Shown: positions 36,150 through 45,971, numbered from the stretch's first letter. The stretch is 64,000 nt of DNA from CAZELM01 sp964512995 (GCA_964512995.1 CAZELM010000005.1:62001-126000), one strand, 5' to 3'. The notes: a model not told the origin generated them from the sequence alone. Translations and numbers: made by a program.

Positions 36150-36848
36150 ATGTCTGACACCGGAGCGTTGATTCTGATTGTTGAAGATGAAATCCAGATG
36201 AGCCGCTTCCTGAAAACCGCTCTGTCTGCTCAGGATTATCGTGTCATCGATGCACGAACCGCCAAAGAAGCACTTGTTCTGATAACCACCCACAACCCGG
36301 AACTGATCCTTCTGGATCTGGGACTTCCCGATGGAGATGGCATCGATATCACCCGCCAGATCAGAGAATGGAATACGGTCCCCATCATCGTCATTTCAGC
36401 CCGGGGACGGGAGAGTGATAAAGTGGCTGCTTTGGATGCTGGAGCGGACGATTATCTGACAAAACCATTTGGAGTGAATGAACTGCTGGCTCGCATGCGG
36501 GTCGCCTTGCGTCATGCTGCAATGCTCGGGACAGAAAAAGCATCGGGACTCATCGAAGCCGGACCCTTGAGAATCGATACGGTGCGCCGGGACGTCACGG
36601 TTGGCGAACGATCCATCCATCTGACTCCCATCGAATACCGGCTCCTTGTTCTATTGGCCAGAAATGCCGGGAAAGTCCTCACACACCGTCAGATCCTCAA
36701 AGAAGTCTGGGGGCCGTCTTACGCGAACGAAACGCATTACCTTCGGGTTTTCATGACGCAGCTCCGTCATAAGATTGAATCCGATTCCACACGGCCTCGC
36801 TTATTGATCACCGAACCGGGTGTTGGGTACCGGATGAAAGACTGTTGA
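36150..36848 (+). CDS. kdpE: Response regulator KdpE (OmpR family)
   Basis: 232 aa from the ATG at 36150. Receiver domain with acidic pocket IVEDE, phospho-acceptor Asp about 55 in LILLDLGLPDGDG, the Thr/Ser equivalent in IVISARGRESDK and the lysine in DDYLTKPFG. C-terminal winged helix (LTPIEYRLLVLLARNAGKVL, then YLRVFMTQLRHKIE). It activates kdp transcription. The direct TTAATC pair upstream of the operon is a candidate site. Confidence 0.96.
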   Translation: MSDTGALILIVEDEIQMSRFLKTALSAQDYRVIDARTAKEALVLITTHNPELILLDLGLPDGDGIDITRQIREWNTVPIIVISARGRESDKVAALDAGADDYLTKPFGVNELLARMRVALRHAAMLGTEKASGLIEAGPLRIDTVRRDVTVGERSIHLTPIEYRLLVLLARNAGKVLTHRQILKEVWGPSYANETHYLRVFMTQLRHKIESDSTRPRLLITEPGVGYRMKDC

Positions 36849-36946
36849 AGGTCAGACATCTCTTGTGGATCGATGGGCATAAATCTGTTGATCAGAGCGA
36901 CACTCCAGAAATAAACTTAATAATTCCGGTAGAGCGGATACCACTT

Positions 36947-37381
36947 TTAAATAAACTCCTTTAACCAGGCTGCGAGCGACGCCCGATCCATCGCACCGGA
37001 TGTGCGGCTCACTTCCCGGCCGTTTTTGAACACGATCAAGGTTGGAATGCTCCGAATCTGATAGGTTGCAGCCACATCCGGATGCTCATCCGTCTCGAGT
37101 TTGGCAAACCGGATTGAGGGTTCGATTTCGCGAGCGGTTGCTTCGAATGCCGGAGCCATCATTTTGCAGGGACCACACCAGGATGCCCAGAAATCCACCA
37201 CGACCGGGATATCGGTCTGGCTGATGAATTGCATGAATTGAGCGGCTGTCAGTTGAACGGGATGGCCGGTAAACAACTTGGATTTGCATTTGCCGCATGA
37301 AGGATTGTCGTTCCGCCTTGCACACGGCAGCCGGTTGACGGCAAAGCAGTTGGGACAAACGATTCGACACGATTCAACCAT
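36947..37381 (-). CDS. trxC: Thioredoxin with N-terminal zinc ribbon (Trx2/TrxC type)
   Basis: 144 aa from ATG 37381, chosen for a perfect AGGAGG six bases upstream. Two CxxC-type pairs at the N terminus (CPNCFAVNR, CGKCKSKLF) bind zinc, as in E. coli TrxC. The redox motif WASWCGPCKMMAPAF and the cis-proline region SIPTLIVFKNG follow. A cytoplasmic thiol-disulfide reductase linked to oxidative stress. It stands alone, divergent from the collagen-like gene. Confidence 0.93.
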   Translation of the reverse strand: MVESCRIVCPNCFAVNRLPCARRNDNPSCGKCKSKLFTGHPVQLTAAQFMQFISQTDIPVVVDFWASWCGPCKMMAPAFEATAREIEPSIRFAKLETDEHPDVAATYQIRSIPTLIVFKNGREVSRTSGAMDRASLAAWLKEFI

Positions 37382-37624
37382 AAACACCTCCTGAATATCG
37401 CTGCTTTATTTGAGCTTCTTGTTTGAAAATGGTTACACGGGCGATCAGCATCCATATACCAGACTGACCCTCGACATCGTTTTTTTGTCCAGATGCAATT
37501 CATATTCCGGCTGCCAAAACTTAACGAATCGTTGCCATACACCAGATTCCGTGTACAATCAGATTGTTGAGTGTTTTCGCGAAACAGTTCCTTTTTTTCA
37601 TACGTAACGAACAAGGGAGGAAGT

Positions 37625-40009
37625 ATGCAGATAAAGTTATCTTATATCGTTGCCGCTGTTTTGATGACGCTGGGCACGGTCCATGCGGCGGTTCCCCATC
37701 TGATTAACTATCAGGGGCACCTGTTGGACGAGGACGGAAATCCGGTCACTGGAGACATTGATTTTACATTCAAGCTGTACGATCAGGCGACCGGATTGGG
37801 CGAACTCTGGTCCGAGTCTCAAAATATTCCGGTGACCGACGGCATTTTCAATGTTGAACTCGGAGCGATCAATCCAATCGATCTGGTTTTCGACAGTCCA
37901 CTCTGGCTGGAAATAACGGTCGGCATGGAGACTCTTCAGCCTCGGCAGCCGCTGGTCAGTGTCGGACAGGCTCGACATGCGGAAGATGTAACCGGCGAAA
38001 CGATCAACCCCGCAAGCGTGAACATCCTGAACTACGGGGAAGTGATCAGCAGTTCCGGAGAATGGCGCGGATTGCCATCCGACCTGATCGGACCTACGGG
38101 TCCTCAGGGACCGGTAGGACCTCCGGGTTCACAAGGAATGACCGGACCCGAAGGACCGCAAGGGCAACGGGGGATCACGGGACCGGATGGCGCGATCGGT
38201 CCCCAAGGTGCGACCGGACCAGCCGGACCCCAAGGGCCACAGGGTATCCAGGGTATGACCGGACCGCAAGGTCCCCGGGGGATCACGGGACCGGATGGTG
38301 CGATCGGTCCCCAAGGTACGACTGGACCGGCCGGACCCCAAGGGCCACAAGGTCCCCAGGGGATCACGGGACCGGATGGCGCGATCGGTCCCCAAGGTGT
38401 GACCGGACCGGCCGGACCCCAAGGGCCACAAGGTCCCCAGGGGATCACGGGACCGGATGGCGCGATCGGTCCCCAAGGTGCGACAGGACCGGCAGGACCG
38501 GCTGGACCACAAGGAATCCAGGGAATGACCGGACCCCAGGGGCCACAGGGACCGGTTGGTCCGGCAGGCCCCGTGGCCGGTACTGACACGCAAGTGATTT
38601 ACAACAATAACGGCTCACCGGCCGGTGCGGATGTCTATTACACTCCGGCCAATGGGAATCTGGGTGTTGGAGTGACTGCGCCTGCCCATCAGCTTCAGAT
38701 CGATCAGGGTACTCAAACGCGTTCGATGTATGTCGGGTCAGCCGATTTTTCCGACCGGAACGGCTCCAATGACAATATCTGGATCCGGCATCCGGTACAT
38801 GACGCTGGCGGATACTGGGGATTGTATATCGAGATGGAAGATCTCGCCGCTCACACGGGATCATTCATCCCAATCCGTTACTGGGACGGTGAAGGCAATG
38901 GCTGGAACACATCCGTGCGGGATCTTTTCCTGGTGACCAAGGATGGTGGTGGATTTTTCAACAGTGCGGTGGGAATCGGAACGCAGAATCCGGAGACGGC
39001 ACTCCATGTGGCTTCCACGGATGCGATCGTCATCCCCGTTGGAACCAGCGAGGAACAACCTGCCACGCCAGCAACCGGATCCATCCGGTTCAATTCGACG
39101 TTGAGCCGATTCGAGGGGTACAACGGTACGGCTTGGGTTCGCCTGGATAATGCTCCGGAACCATCTGGAAGCGGTGGCACGGAGATGACATTCAACAATT
39201 ATCGGATGCACGTGTTCACCACTGTCGGCAACTCCACATTTACCGTCAATTATGGCAACCTCGATGTCGATATTCTCGTCGTGGCCGGTGGAGGCGGGGG
39301 TGCCGGTGGATACCAGGGTGGCGGCGGGGGTGCCGGTGGTGTTGTCTATCAGACCGGAATCCCGGTACCGATCGGAACCTATACCGTCACCGTCGGTGCG
39401 GGTGGAAGCGGCGCAACCGCAGGGACCGCTTCTGCGGGTGGAACGCTTCCGAACAACGGCAATAATTCGTCCGTCAATATCCCCGGTGTCACAACCGCGA
39501 TCGGCGGCGGCAGGGGCGCTACACAATTCTCACCGGGAAGCACGTGTCCCGCCGGATCCGGTGGATCGGGGGGGGGGGGTTCTCATTCCGGTGGTCTGCC
39601 TGGTGGAAGTGCTACTTCCGGACAAGGCAGCGTTGGTGGCGCTGGGTATGATCCAGCGCCTCATGCTGGCGGCGGTGGAGGCGGAAAAGGCGGCGCAGGC
39701 GCGGCAGGAACCGGAAGTTATGGCGGAAACGGCGGACCGGGAGCGGATTACAGCAGCTACTTCGGTACTGGCGTCGGAGAAAACGGGTGGTTTGGCGGTG
39801 GCGGAGGCGGCTCCTACCGCGGCCCGAATACATCCACCGGTGGCAATGGCGGCGGCGGTGACAGCGGCGGCGTGACAGGAGCCCCCGGATTGGCCAATAC
39901 CGGAGGCGGCGGCGGAGCCGGACGGGGTGCTGATTACGGTGGATCCAATTATGGTGCCGGAGGCAATGGTGGATCCGGAATCGTCATTATCCGGTATCCG
40001 ATACAGTAA
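37625..40009 (+). CDS. Secreted collagen-like and glycine-rich surface protein
   Basis: 794 aa from ATG 37625 (GGGAGGAAGT upstream). Signal peptide MQIKLSYIVAAVLMTL...HA. A conserved head (PHLINYQGHLLDEDGNPVTG) is shared by many secreted proteins of environmental bacteria. Residues about 155-318 are Gly-x-y triplets rich in GPQGP, TGPAGP and ITGPDGAIGPQG, i.e. a collagen-like stalk. Then a globular middle (DTQVIYNNNGSPAGA ... GVGVTAPAHQLQI) similar to tail-fibre/trimeric-adhesin regions, and a C-terminal glycine-rich domain (DILVVAGGGGGAGG) ending in IVIIRYPIQ. It probably forms trimeric surface fibres. Neighbour order gives no further hint. Confidence 0.82.
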   Translation: MQIKLSYIVAAVLMTLGTVHAAVPHLINYQGHLLDEDGNPVTGDIDFTFKLYDQATGLGELWSESQNIPVTDGIFNVELGAINPIDLVFDSPLWLEITVGMETLQPRQPLVSVGQARHAEDVTGETINPASVNILNYGEVISSSGEWRGLPSDLIGPTGPQGPVGPPGSQGMTGPEGPQGQRGITGPDGAIGPQGATGPAGPQGPQGIQGMTGPQGPRGITGPDGAIGPQGTTGPAGPQGPQGPQGITGPDGAIGPQGVTGPAGPQGPQGPQGITGPDGAIGPQGATGPAGPAGPQGIQGMTGPQGPQGPVGPAGPVAGTDTQVIYNNNGSPAGADVYYTPANGNLGVGVTAPAHQLQIDQGTQTRSMYVGSADFSDRNGSNDNIWIRHPVHDAGGYWGLYIEMEDLAAHTGSFIPIRYWDGEGNGWNTSVRDLFLVTKDGGGFFNSAVGIGTQNPETALHVASTDAIVIPVGTSEEQPATPATGSIRFNSTLSRFEGYNGTAWVRLDNAPEPSGSGGTEMTFNNYRMHVFTTVGNSTFTVNYGNLDVDILVVAGGGGGAGGYQGGGGGAGGVVYQTGIPVPIGTYTVTVGAGGSGATAGTASAGGTLPNNGNNSSVNIPGVTTAIGGGRGATQFSPGSTCPAGSGGSGGGGSHSGGLPGGSATSGQGSVGGAGYDPAPHAGGGGGGKGGAGAAGTGSYGGNGGPGADYSSYFGTGVGENGWFGGGGGGSYRGPNTSTGGNGGGGDSGGVTGAPGLANTGGGGGAGRGADYGGSNYGAGGNGGSGIVIIRYPIQ
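38174..38524 (+). repeat. 81-bp higher-order repeat inside the collagen-like coding region
   Basis: The string ATCACGGGACCGGATGG recurs at 38174, 38282, 38363 and 38444: spacings 108, 81 and 81 bp (36, 27 and 27 residues, all whole Gly-x-y triplets). This shows recent expansion of 9-triplet blocks. Confidence 0.8.
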
Positions 40010-40025
40010 AGAAGAAGAGAGTCAG

Positions 40026-40056
40026 GGCCACTGGCGAAAAAAAACAGCCAGTGGCC
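40026..40056. terminator. Perfect 10-bp inverted repeat after the collagen-like gene
   Basis: GGCCACTGGC (40026-40035) and GCCAGTGGCC (40047-40056) form a perfect stem with an 11-base A-rich loop. It lies 17 bases after the stop of the secreted protein gene. No T-run follows on the plus strand, so it may be a terminator of weak type or an mRNA-stabilising hairpin. Confidence 0.55.
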
Positions 40057-40139
40057 AGGAAAGAGCTGAAGGGGAGGCGAGAGGTGATCAGAACTGCTCG
40101 GAGCATAGCAATGAATTGAGAAGTTACGACCAAGTTGAA

Positions 40140-40305
40140 TTCTAATTCTCGCAACGTCTGATTCAATATATTTGCCTTCTTTCACCGGGATTGTAATCCG
40201 ACTTATTTTTCCAGCTTTTATTTGGCTGAGTGATTCTTGCAGCTCAGCTTCCAAATCCCGTTTAGCATCTCGTGCCATAATATTTTCTTCAGATAATTTC
40301 TGCAT
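40140..40305 (-). pseudogene. 5' fragment of an XRE/HigA-type antitoxin gene
   Basis: From ATG 40305 (GAGGTGG upstream) the product reads MQKLSEENIMARDAK and RDLEAELQESLSQIKAGKIS then SDVARIRIQLG, which matches the region just before the helix-turn-helix in antitoxins of the form ELLESVRQMKAGK...VAEARTRTGLSQ. After QLG the similarity stops and the frame runs on as unrelated residues to 39949. The DNA-binding helices are missing. A toxin partner was not found. Confidence 0.45.
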
Positions 40306-40466
40306 TTTCAACCACCTCTCGCAACGCTTTTAGCGTATTAGATGATGGTCATTCATCTAATAAATTCCCCAAAATGTGTAGTGCCCAAACTCACTTCTGC
40401 ATCGTTTCAACCAATTGATATCAAACAACATTTTTTATAGAACCATGAACTTGGGTTAAAATCCGC

Positions 40467-40705
40467 CATAAAATTCAGATAAATATCTTGATATTGTTTT
40501 CTGTGGGACGGAATGCGGAAATAAAACACTTGACGAACTTTTAAAAGAAGTAATCACATTGACCTCCGAGGAGTATGAAAAACTCCATCAAGAAGCCTGT
40601 GCATATCCAGACATTGGCGTTTTCCCTGATAGTGATTTTATCAGTGAAATCATTTTTAATGACCTGTCTCCTTCGAGTTTCCAATGTGATAACTCATCGG
40701 ATTGA
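40467..40705 (+). pseudogene. Open-frame remnant of an unidentified gene
   Basis: An open frame without ATG, GTG or TTG at its 5' end reads CGTECGNKTLDELLKEV, LTSEEYEKLHQEA and FISEIIFNDLSPSSFQC before TGA at 40705. The amino acid composition looks like real protein (amphipathic, charged), but the start is missing, so it is probably the 3' end of a lost gene. It overlaps the 3' end of the restriction enzyme gene by 12 bp. Family unknown. Confidence 0.25.
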
Positions 40706-43700
40706 AAACAATATCGTATCCTCTTCTATCCCTGGATAAAGTTCGTCTATCTCAGCTTGTATTCCGATTGTTTTAGACAACGCGGTCACAATCCGGCAAT
40801 ATTGTTTGATCTCCTGGAGTGAAAGCATTTTCCCTTTTCGATCTTTCAGCCATTTATTACAAACCTGATATCCACCGATATGATACTCCCAAACCATTTT
40901 TGGAATTCCGTCAAAATACTGATCCTGATTGATAAAGACGCATTCGCGGTCCTCATCGTATTTCACTTTTTCGACCTTCTCATCTCCATTTCCCTGCATT
41001 CTGGCGATCGGTGGGTCCATTTCTTGTGATTCAAGCAAATGCAGAGCACCTAATCTTTTTCCATATTCTGACATCTGAATGAATAAATCATAGTTCTTGG
41101 TAAATGGCACTCTGGGGAAATCAATCTTTAAAAACTCTGCGTAGTGATCACGGTAAATGGTGGAGTAAAAAACCGCATAAATATAAAAGAATATTTCTTC
41201 TGGCGTTGGTTCTTGATTATATGTCAATGAGAGCGAATCCAAGAAGTTTAATTTGATATTGGCCGTCTTCTCCTGGATGTTCTTTTTTGTATGATTAAAA
41301 AGATTAGAATCTTCGTAAATATAGAGAGGAACAACATAGCATGTCGTTTTAGGAGATATTCCACAATGTTCCACTATTTTATCTGTGATCAGAAAATGAG
41401 CATATGGAATAGAGAGTTCTTCTCTTTTGTGGATAATTAATCCTAAATTCTTCATCATTATATGTTTCATTACTTCAGGTCTTGGCCTGCAGTGAAATCC
41501 GCATGACTTACCGGTATAGTATGTGTATCGAATGTCAAACGGCTTTAAAAGAATTGGCACAATCCGTTTTTTTTCCGGTCCGGTATCCTGTAAATCTTTT
41601 TGAGCGAGATCTACTTTCCAATCACGGGTATCATCCCCGAGGTGATACGCCATTCGTGCGATCTCCGGGTCCATTTTTGAAAACGCAACCACGGTGGTCC
41701 ATACATCATCCGGAGTATATTTTATCGTTAACTCATCCCTTGCAGTCACGATCCCAACACTGTTGACCGGGAAAATATCTGTTATTTTGGGATATGTCTC
41801 ATATGAATCAAGCAGATCTTCATTTCTTGGAACAAACAGATAAAATTCTGGTTTCGGTTCAATCTCATTCCATTCGGTTTTTTCCAACTCCTTCTCAGAA
41901 AGCCAATCGTATTTATCCTGCCTCAATCCCCATCGTTCCGAATAAAATACTTTACAAGTGGAGTTATCCCCCTTTTTTTTGATCAACAACGCAATAGCAA
42001 CTCCCTGCCTGATGTCGAATACATTTTCATCTTTTGCTCCATCTGGACACTTTTCTTTTTTCAGGCTGTTTCCATGCAGATTGAGGATATAAATCTCATT
42101 GAAACTCTGCATCAGTGACTGCCGCATACCCCGGAATGTTGGATTATCAAGGTAACTATGATTTGTGATAAATCCAACAACTCCTTCTCCGGTCTGATCA
42201 ATCTTCCACTGGGCAAACCGGATGAACTTCACATAGTCATCCTGTAACCATTTGGAATTTCTTTCATTTAACGGATTGCCGTTCAGATATTTGTATTCTT
42301 CGATCTGTTCCCCAATCCACGTTTTTTGATGTTTTATAATGGCTCGTGTCGCTCTTGATGTTTCAGGAATCAATTTGAATCGGCCTTCACTCTCCTGCAT
42401 TCTATAGCCGGTGATATAGTGCACTCCTTCACCGATCTCGCACAGTTTTTCGCTGGCATTGGCTGAATGTCCGGAATAGGGCGGATTCCCGAGTATGACC
42501 AAGATCGTTTTTTTTCTCTTTACAACTCCAGCAAGCTTGGATTCCTCAGATAGAGAAGACATTCCTGGAAGATTGCTCTTCTCTAATTCTATCATTTCAA
42601 GAGCATTCGTAAGATACAGCTTGAATCTGTCACCTTCCTTCAGGTGATATCCAATTTCCTCCAAGAGAAGCCCCATTTTCAAATGGCCAATTGCATACGG
42701 AGCCATCATGATTTCAAAAGCATACAGATTCTCCAGAAGGTGGTTGCTGATGAATTTTTTCTGCCCACCTTCTCCAAACTGTCGTGTATATTCGTTAATT
42801 GCCACTTTCGCTGTTTCAGCCAGGAATGTGAGTGTGCCGGATGCAGGATCTAAAACGGTGACACGATCACTTGCCAAACCTTCGGTCTGATTGAAATATT
42901 TTTTTAAGATCCCATGCAACGACTGAACGATATATGATACGACTGGCTCTGGAGTGTAGTATACTCCTCTCTTTTCACGCGTCTTTGGATCATATTCCGA
43001 AAGAAATGTTTCATAAAAATGAATAATGGGATCATTCCCTCTGCCATCATGAAAGTAATGATGAAGCATCTGTTTTACATCTGTTTCTGCTAACACTTCT
43101 GATATGTCATCAATAATCCACTCCATTGATTTCGGGATATCCCCAAATGAAATGAACCGGAAAATATCACGCAGAATCCCTATTGTTTTTGGTATATTGT
43201 CAAAAGCATCTTTTCGTTTGAATCCATTTTCTGATCGGGTTCTGGACACAAATAATCCATATGTGATCGTTTGAGAGTAAAGATCCGCAAACTCTTCTTT
43301 GGATAGCCCATAAATCAGGTATTTTTTAAAAGCTTCATAAAAACCAAACAGATGGCCTTCGCAGCTTTCCTCTTCCCTGTTGAGTTCCACCTGAATAACT
43401 TCATCTTTCAAAAATCGAGTTCGTTTGGCCAGTTCAACAGCCAAGGTTCTGGCATCGTATACTTTGGGAAATGTAAAAGAGAAAAACTTGTCCAATAATG
43501 TTAAAAATTCACTTTCCTTTTCTGCTGGAGGAGTTGTTTTTACTTTGTTAAGAAAGAGTGGTCTGCCAATAAGGACTTTTTCTATGAGTTCAGCATGGCG
43601 ATATAATCGGAACTCCAGAAAATTAGTGAGGATCATATTGGGAAATGTTTGTTTATAGCGTTTAAGTTGTTCTGTCTCCTCGATGAGATCCAGATTATCG

Positions 43701-43954
43701 ACAAAGGGAGCTTTTGCTTCGATATATCCCACTATTGATTGCCGGCCATCCCAAACTCTGAAATCGGGATTACCCGCTTCTGTTTTCTTGGGTAAAGTGG
43801 TTATTTCAACATGCTTCCTTCCAATATCTTCCGCATACTCATTCAGTAATCGTTCGAGAGCTGTATAGTAACTTTCTTCTCTGGCATCTCCCCGGAGTGT
43901 GATGGTGTGCAATTCTTGAATATATTGTTTTAGCATCTCTGACATCCCTTCCAT
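40694..43954 (-). CDS. Single-polypeptide restriction-modification enzyme (N6-adenine methyltransferase with N-terminal nuclease domain)
   Basis: 1086 aa. N-terminal PD-(D/E)XK-like nuclease: NPDFRVWDGRQSIVGYIEAK (Asp64, Glu79, Lys81). Central gamma-class DNA N6-adenine methyltransferase: motif I TVLDPASGTLTFLAE near residue 366 and catalytic motif IV VILGNPPYSGH near residue 488. The C-terminal third is the target-recognition region resembling that of type ISP/IIG enzymes. There is no helicase domain, so it is closer to type IIG/IIL than to type I or ISP translocases. It cuts and methylates DNA at an unknown sequence. Start choices: ATG 43954, 43945 or 43936. No partner gene lies beside it; flanks contain antitoxin remnants, consistent with a worn defence island. 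Confidence 0.85.
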   Translation of the reverse strand: MEGMSEMLKQYIQELHTITLRGDAREESYYTALERLLNEYAEDIGRKHVEITTLPKKTEAGNPDFRVWDGRQSIVGYIEAKAPFVDNLDLIEETEQLKRYKQTFPNMILTNFLEFRLYRHAELIEKVLIGRPLFLNKVKTTPPAEKESEFLTLLDKFFSFTFPKVYDARTLAVELAKRTRFLKDEVIQVELNREEESCEGHLFGFYEAFKKYLIYGLSKEEFADLYSQTITYGLFVSRTRSENGFKRKDAFDNIPKTIGILRDIFRFISFGDIPKSMEWIIDDISEVLAETDVKQMLHHYFHDGRGNDPIIHFYETFLSEYDPKTREKRGVYYTPEPVVSYIVQSLHGILKKYFNQTEGLASDRVTVLDPASGTLTFLAETAKVAINEYTRQFGEGGQKKFISNHLLENLYAFEIMMAPYAIGHLKMGLLLEEIGYHLKEGDRFKLYLTNALEMIELEKSNLPGMSSLSEESKLAGVVKRKKTILVILGNPPYSGHSANASEKLCEIGEGVHYITGYRMQESEGRFKLIPETSRATRAIIKHQKTWIGEQIEEYKYLNGNPLNERNSKWLQDDYVKFIRFAQWKIDQTGEGVVGFITNHSYLDNPTFRGMRQSLMQSFNEIYILNLHGNSLKKEKCPDGAKDENVFDIRQGVAIALLIKKKGDNSTCKVFYSERWGLRQDKYDWLSEKELEKTEWNEIEPKPEFYLFVPRNEDLLDSYETYPKITDIFPVNSVGIVTARDELTIKYTPDDVWTTVVAFSKMDPEIARMAYHLGDDTRDWKVDLAQKDLQDTGPEKKRIVPILLKPFDIRYTYYTGKSCGFHCRPRPEVMKHIMMKNLGLIIHKREELSIPYAHFLITDKIVEHCGISPKTTCYVVPLYIYEDSNLFNHTKKNIQEKTANIKLNFLDSLSLTYNQEPTPEEIFFYIYAVFYSTIYRDHYAEFLKIDFPRVPFTKNYDLFIQMSEYGKRLGALHLLESQEMDPPIARMQGNGDEKVEKVKYDEDRECVFINQDQYFDGIPKMVWEYHIGGYQVCNKWLKDRKGKMLSLQEIKQYCRIVTALSKTIGIQAEIDELYPGIEEDTILFSIR

Positions 43955-44010
43955 TTCCTAATCTGTTTGCTTTTTTCCAAATCGCCCTCCCAGTGCTTTA
44001 TATTTTTCTC

Positions 44011-45036
44011 CTACAGCATACAATGAAAAATGACCGCTGCAATATTCATTGAAATTATTTTCAGATGTTCCATGATTGACTGGATCCGGTTACCCCGGCA
44101 GTCATGCGATTGAGCTTCCATCCGCTCATCAGAACCCACCACGAACATCTTCCGGAGTTTACGTGCCATGGCCTCATGACCTTTCTGAGTCAGATGGATG
44201 CCATCGGATGTTCCGTGTGCTGTCAGAAATAATACGCTCGAAAGAAACCGTTTGGGGATGAGCGTTATACCGTATTGTCTGGCGATCCGACGTTGCGCAT
44301 ACGCAAGCCGATACTCGAATGGCGGAAAAGGAATCTCCATCATGATCACACGATGGCCATGCGATGACAGATACTCCATCAACTGAAGAAATCCTTCGCT
44401 ATAGTCAAAATCTTTATTTTTCCCGCCTCTCCGCCAATCATTTCCGCCAAGCTCAATGAGCACAGTATGCTGATCGCCGGGAATACGGTGTGCCATGTGA
44501 AGACCGTCTTTGATTTTGGATCCCGGAATGGAGAGATCAACAACGTCGAGTGATGTCATCCTGCGGAGTAACGCTGGATATGGAGTCACGGTTTTCTCTC
44601 CAAGTCCTGCGGTCAGGGAGTCACCCAGGATATAGATGCGATCATGCGCCACGACAGTGCGGGGCATGAATGAATACGGAGCTTCGACAATCAGCAACAC
44701 CGCTGTGGAACTCAATACGAACAGCAATGATATCCGATGCATCCATGCCGGTTTCCCGAAAGAATCGACGATGATACAGAAACCGGCCGAAACAAGAAAA
44801 AATACGACTCCAGACACCGGTAACGGAGTTGTTGACACAATGACCATGACAACACCGGACAAAAAAAATACGCTTGAGATCGAGTGAATGACGGCATTGC
44901 CTGAGAGCCGTGAGTATCTCAACAGAACAAAAACAAAGATCGATAAGACACCCGTATAAAACAATGCGCCAGAGGTAATAAAATACGCCATCCAGTTTGT
45001 AATCATAGATCCATCTATCGATTCCGGGACGCACAT
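44011..45036 (-). CDS. SGNH/GDSL hydrolase with N-terminal membrane domain
   Basis: Up to 341 aa; an alternative start is ATG 45006. Residues about 15-120 hold four hydrophobic helices, then the SGNH catalytic domain: block I YILGDSLTAGLGEKT (nucleophile Ser), block III IELGGNDWRRGG and block V SDGIHLTQKGHEAMA (Asp and His). It is a lysophospholipase L1 or acetyl-esterase-type fold, probably facing the periplasm. Typical substrates are lipids, acyl esters or acetylated sugars; not determinable here. It neighbours a small secreted protein gene (same strand). Confidence 0.8.
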   Translation of the reverse strand: MCVPESIDGSMITNWMAYFITSGALFYTGVLSIFVFVLLRYSRLSGNAVIHSISSVFFLSGVVMVIVSTTPLPVSGVVFFLVSAGFCIIVDSFGKPAWMHRISLLFVLSSTAVLLIVEAPYSFMPRTVVAHDRIYILGDSLTAGLGEKTVTPYPALLRRMTSLDVVDLSIPGSKIKDGLHMAHRIPGDQHTVLIELGGNDWRRGGKNKDFDYSEGFLQLMEYLSSHGHRVIMMEIPFPPFEYRLAYAQRRIARQYGITLIPKRFLSSVLFLTAHGTSDGIHLTQKGHEAMARKLRKMFVVGSDERMEAQSHDCRGNRIQSIMEHLKIISMNIAAVIFHCML

Positions 45037-45057
45037 TCAGGTCAGCAATGCATCTCT

Positions 45058-45555
45058 TTATTCATATATTCGCAACGCAACCGAGTAAAGATAGTCATCT
45101 TCTTCCGCACTCCGGTACGCACCCAGATCGATCCCGACAAACCATACGTGCAGGTTGGTTCTGATTCCGTAATATGCTTCGTGATTGTTAAATTCGGAGT
45201 CATATCGAACCAATGCGGATGCCGCCAATGATATCCGGGCATAGGAATCCGGATTGTCCCTGCCCTGAATCCAGATCATGCCGGCCTGTACACTGCTCGC
45301 TCTCAACCCCAGATCGACACTGCTCATGAATCCTTTATCATAGGAGTATGTAAACTCATCATGGTGGCACAAGATATACGTCGGAGACAGATAGAATCGG
45401 TGCGGGTACCCGATTCCAATGCCTGGATAGAATCCATTTTCCCATCCAGCGTGAGTCCGAATAGTCATCAAGAAGAGAAAGACAATGAAAATGCTCTGCG
45501 TTTTACTCAGATTCCACGACGGTTTGCATCTCATCACCTGATATGGCATTCCCAT
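45058..45555 (-). CDS. Small secreted or outer-membrane protein of unknown function
   Basis: 165 aa. GGAGGAGG directly precedes the ATG. Signal peptide at residues about 15-37 (TQSIFIVFLFLMTIRTHA), then GWENGFYPGIGIGYPHRFYL and alternating hydrophobic/aromatic residues (VDLGLRASSVQAGMIW; VWFVGIDLGAYRS), the pattern of a small outer-membrane beta-barrel. It ends 21 bp before the SGNH hydrolase gene. Unrecognised family. Confidence 0.6.
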   Translation of the reverse strand: MGMPYQVMRCKPSWNLSKTQSIFIVFLFLMTIRTHAGWENGFYPGIGIGYPHRFYLSPTYILCHHDEFTYSYDKGFMSSVDLGLRASSVQAGMIWIQGRDNPDSYARISLAASALVRYDSEFNNHEAYYGIRTNLHVWFVGIDLGAYRSAEEDDYLYSVALRIYE

Positions 45556-45595
45556 GCCTCCTCCAGCGAAATAATCGTATTTATTTCATTACTCT

Positions 45596-45971
45596 TCAAT
45601 CTGCATAGATCAACCTGGGATGATCAAGAATATTTTTCCTTCTGTACGGATTACTCAACCCATCTTTTTCTATGATATCAATATTTCGTCAATATACCTG
45701 TTTTAATCTCTCTTTCAATTCAAACAATCCGATTGCTTCATTGTTTTTATCCGTAATCATAATATCAATGTCACTCTCAGAGTTGAACTGTTTTTCCGAA
45801 TACACACCCCGTCACGCACAATCAACGCTTTCACCAGGAAAATCTGATTTCAATAACGTGATTCTGCGTGACACCCCTCTTTCCAGAGGGATTTTCCCAG
45901 TGAACGGTTACATCATTTTTACCTATCTCGATCAGCACTTTTTCATCGACATCAATTTTGGGTGACTTCAT
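45596..45971 (-). pseudogene. Decayed MntA-like nucleotidyltransferase gene
   Basis: Reading the minus strand, one frame contains NSESDIDIMITDKNNEAIG and LFELKERLKQVY, then an in-frame TGA, then RNIDIIEKDGLSNPYRRKN and ILDHPRLIYAD before the final stop at 45596. These are the DxD core and C-terminal VD/IYA parts of minimal nucleotidyltransferase antitoxins. A separate 46-codon frame (45831-45971, MKSPKIDVDEKVLIEIG) could be the displaced N terminus. At least one stop and one frameshift break the gene. No intact HepT is next to it. Confidence 0.5.

Noticed and set aside
38104..38593. Minus-strand Pro-rich open frames
   Set aside because: They mirror the GC-rich collagen-like Gly-x-y coding repeat and lack start signals.
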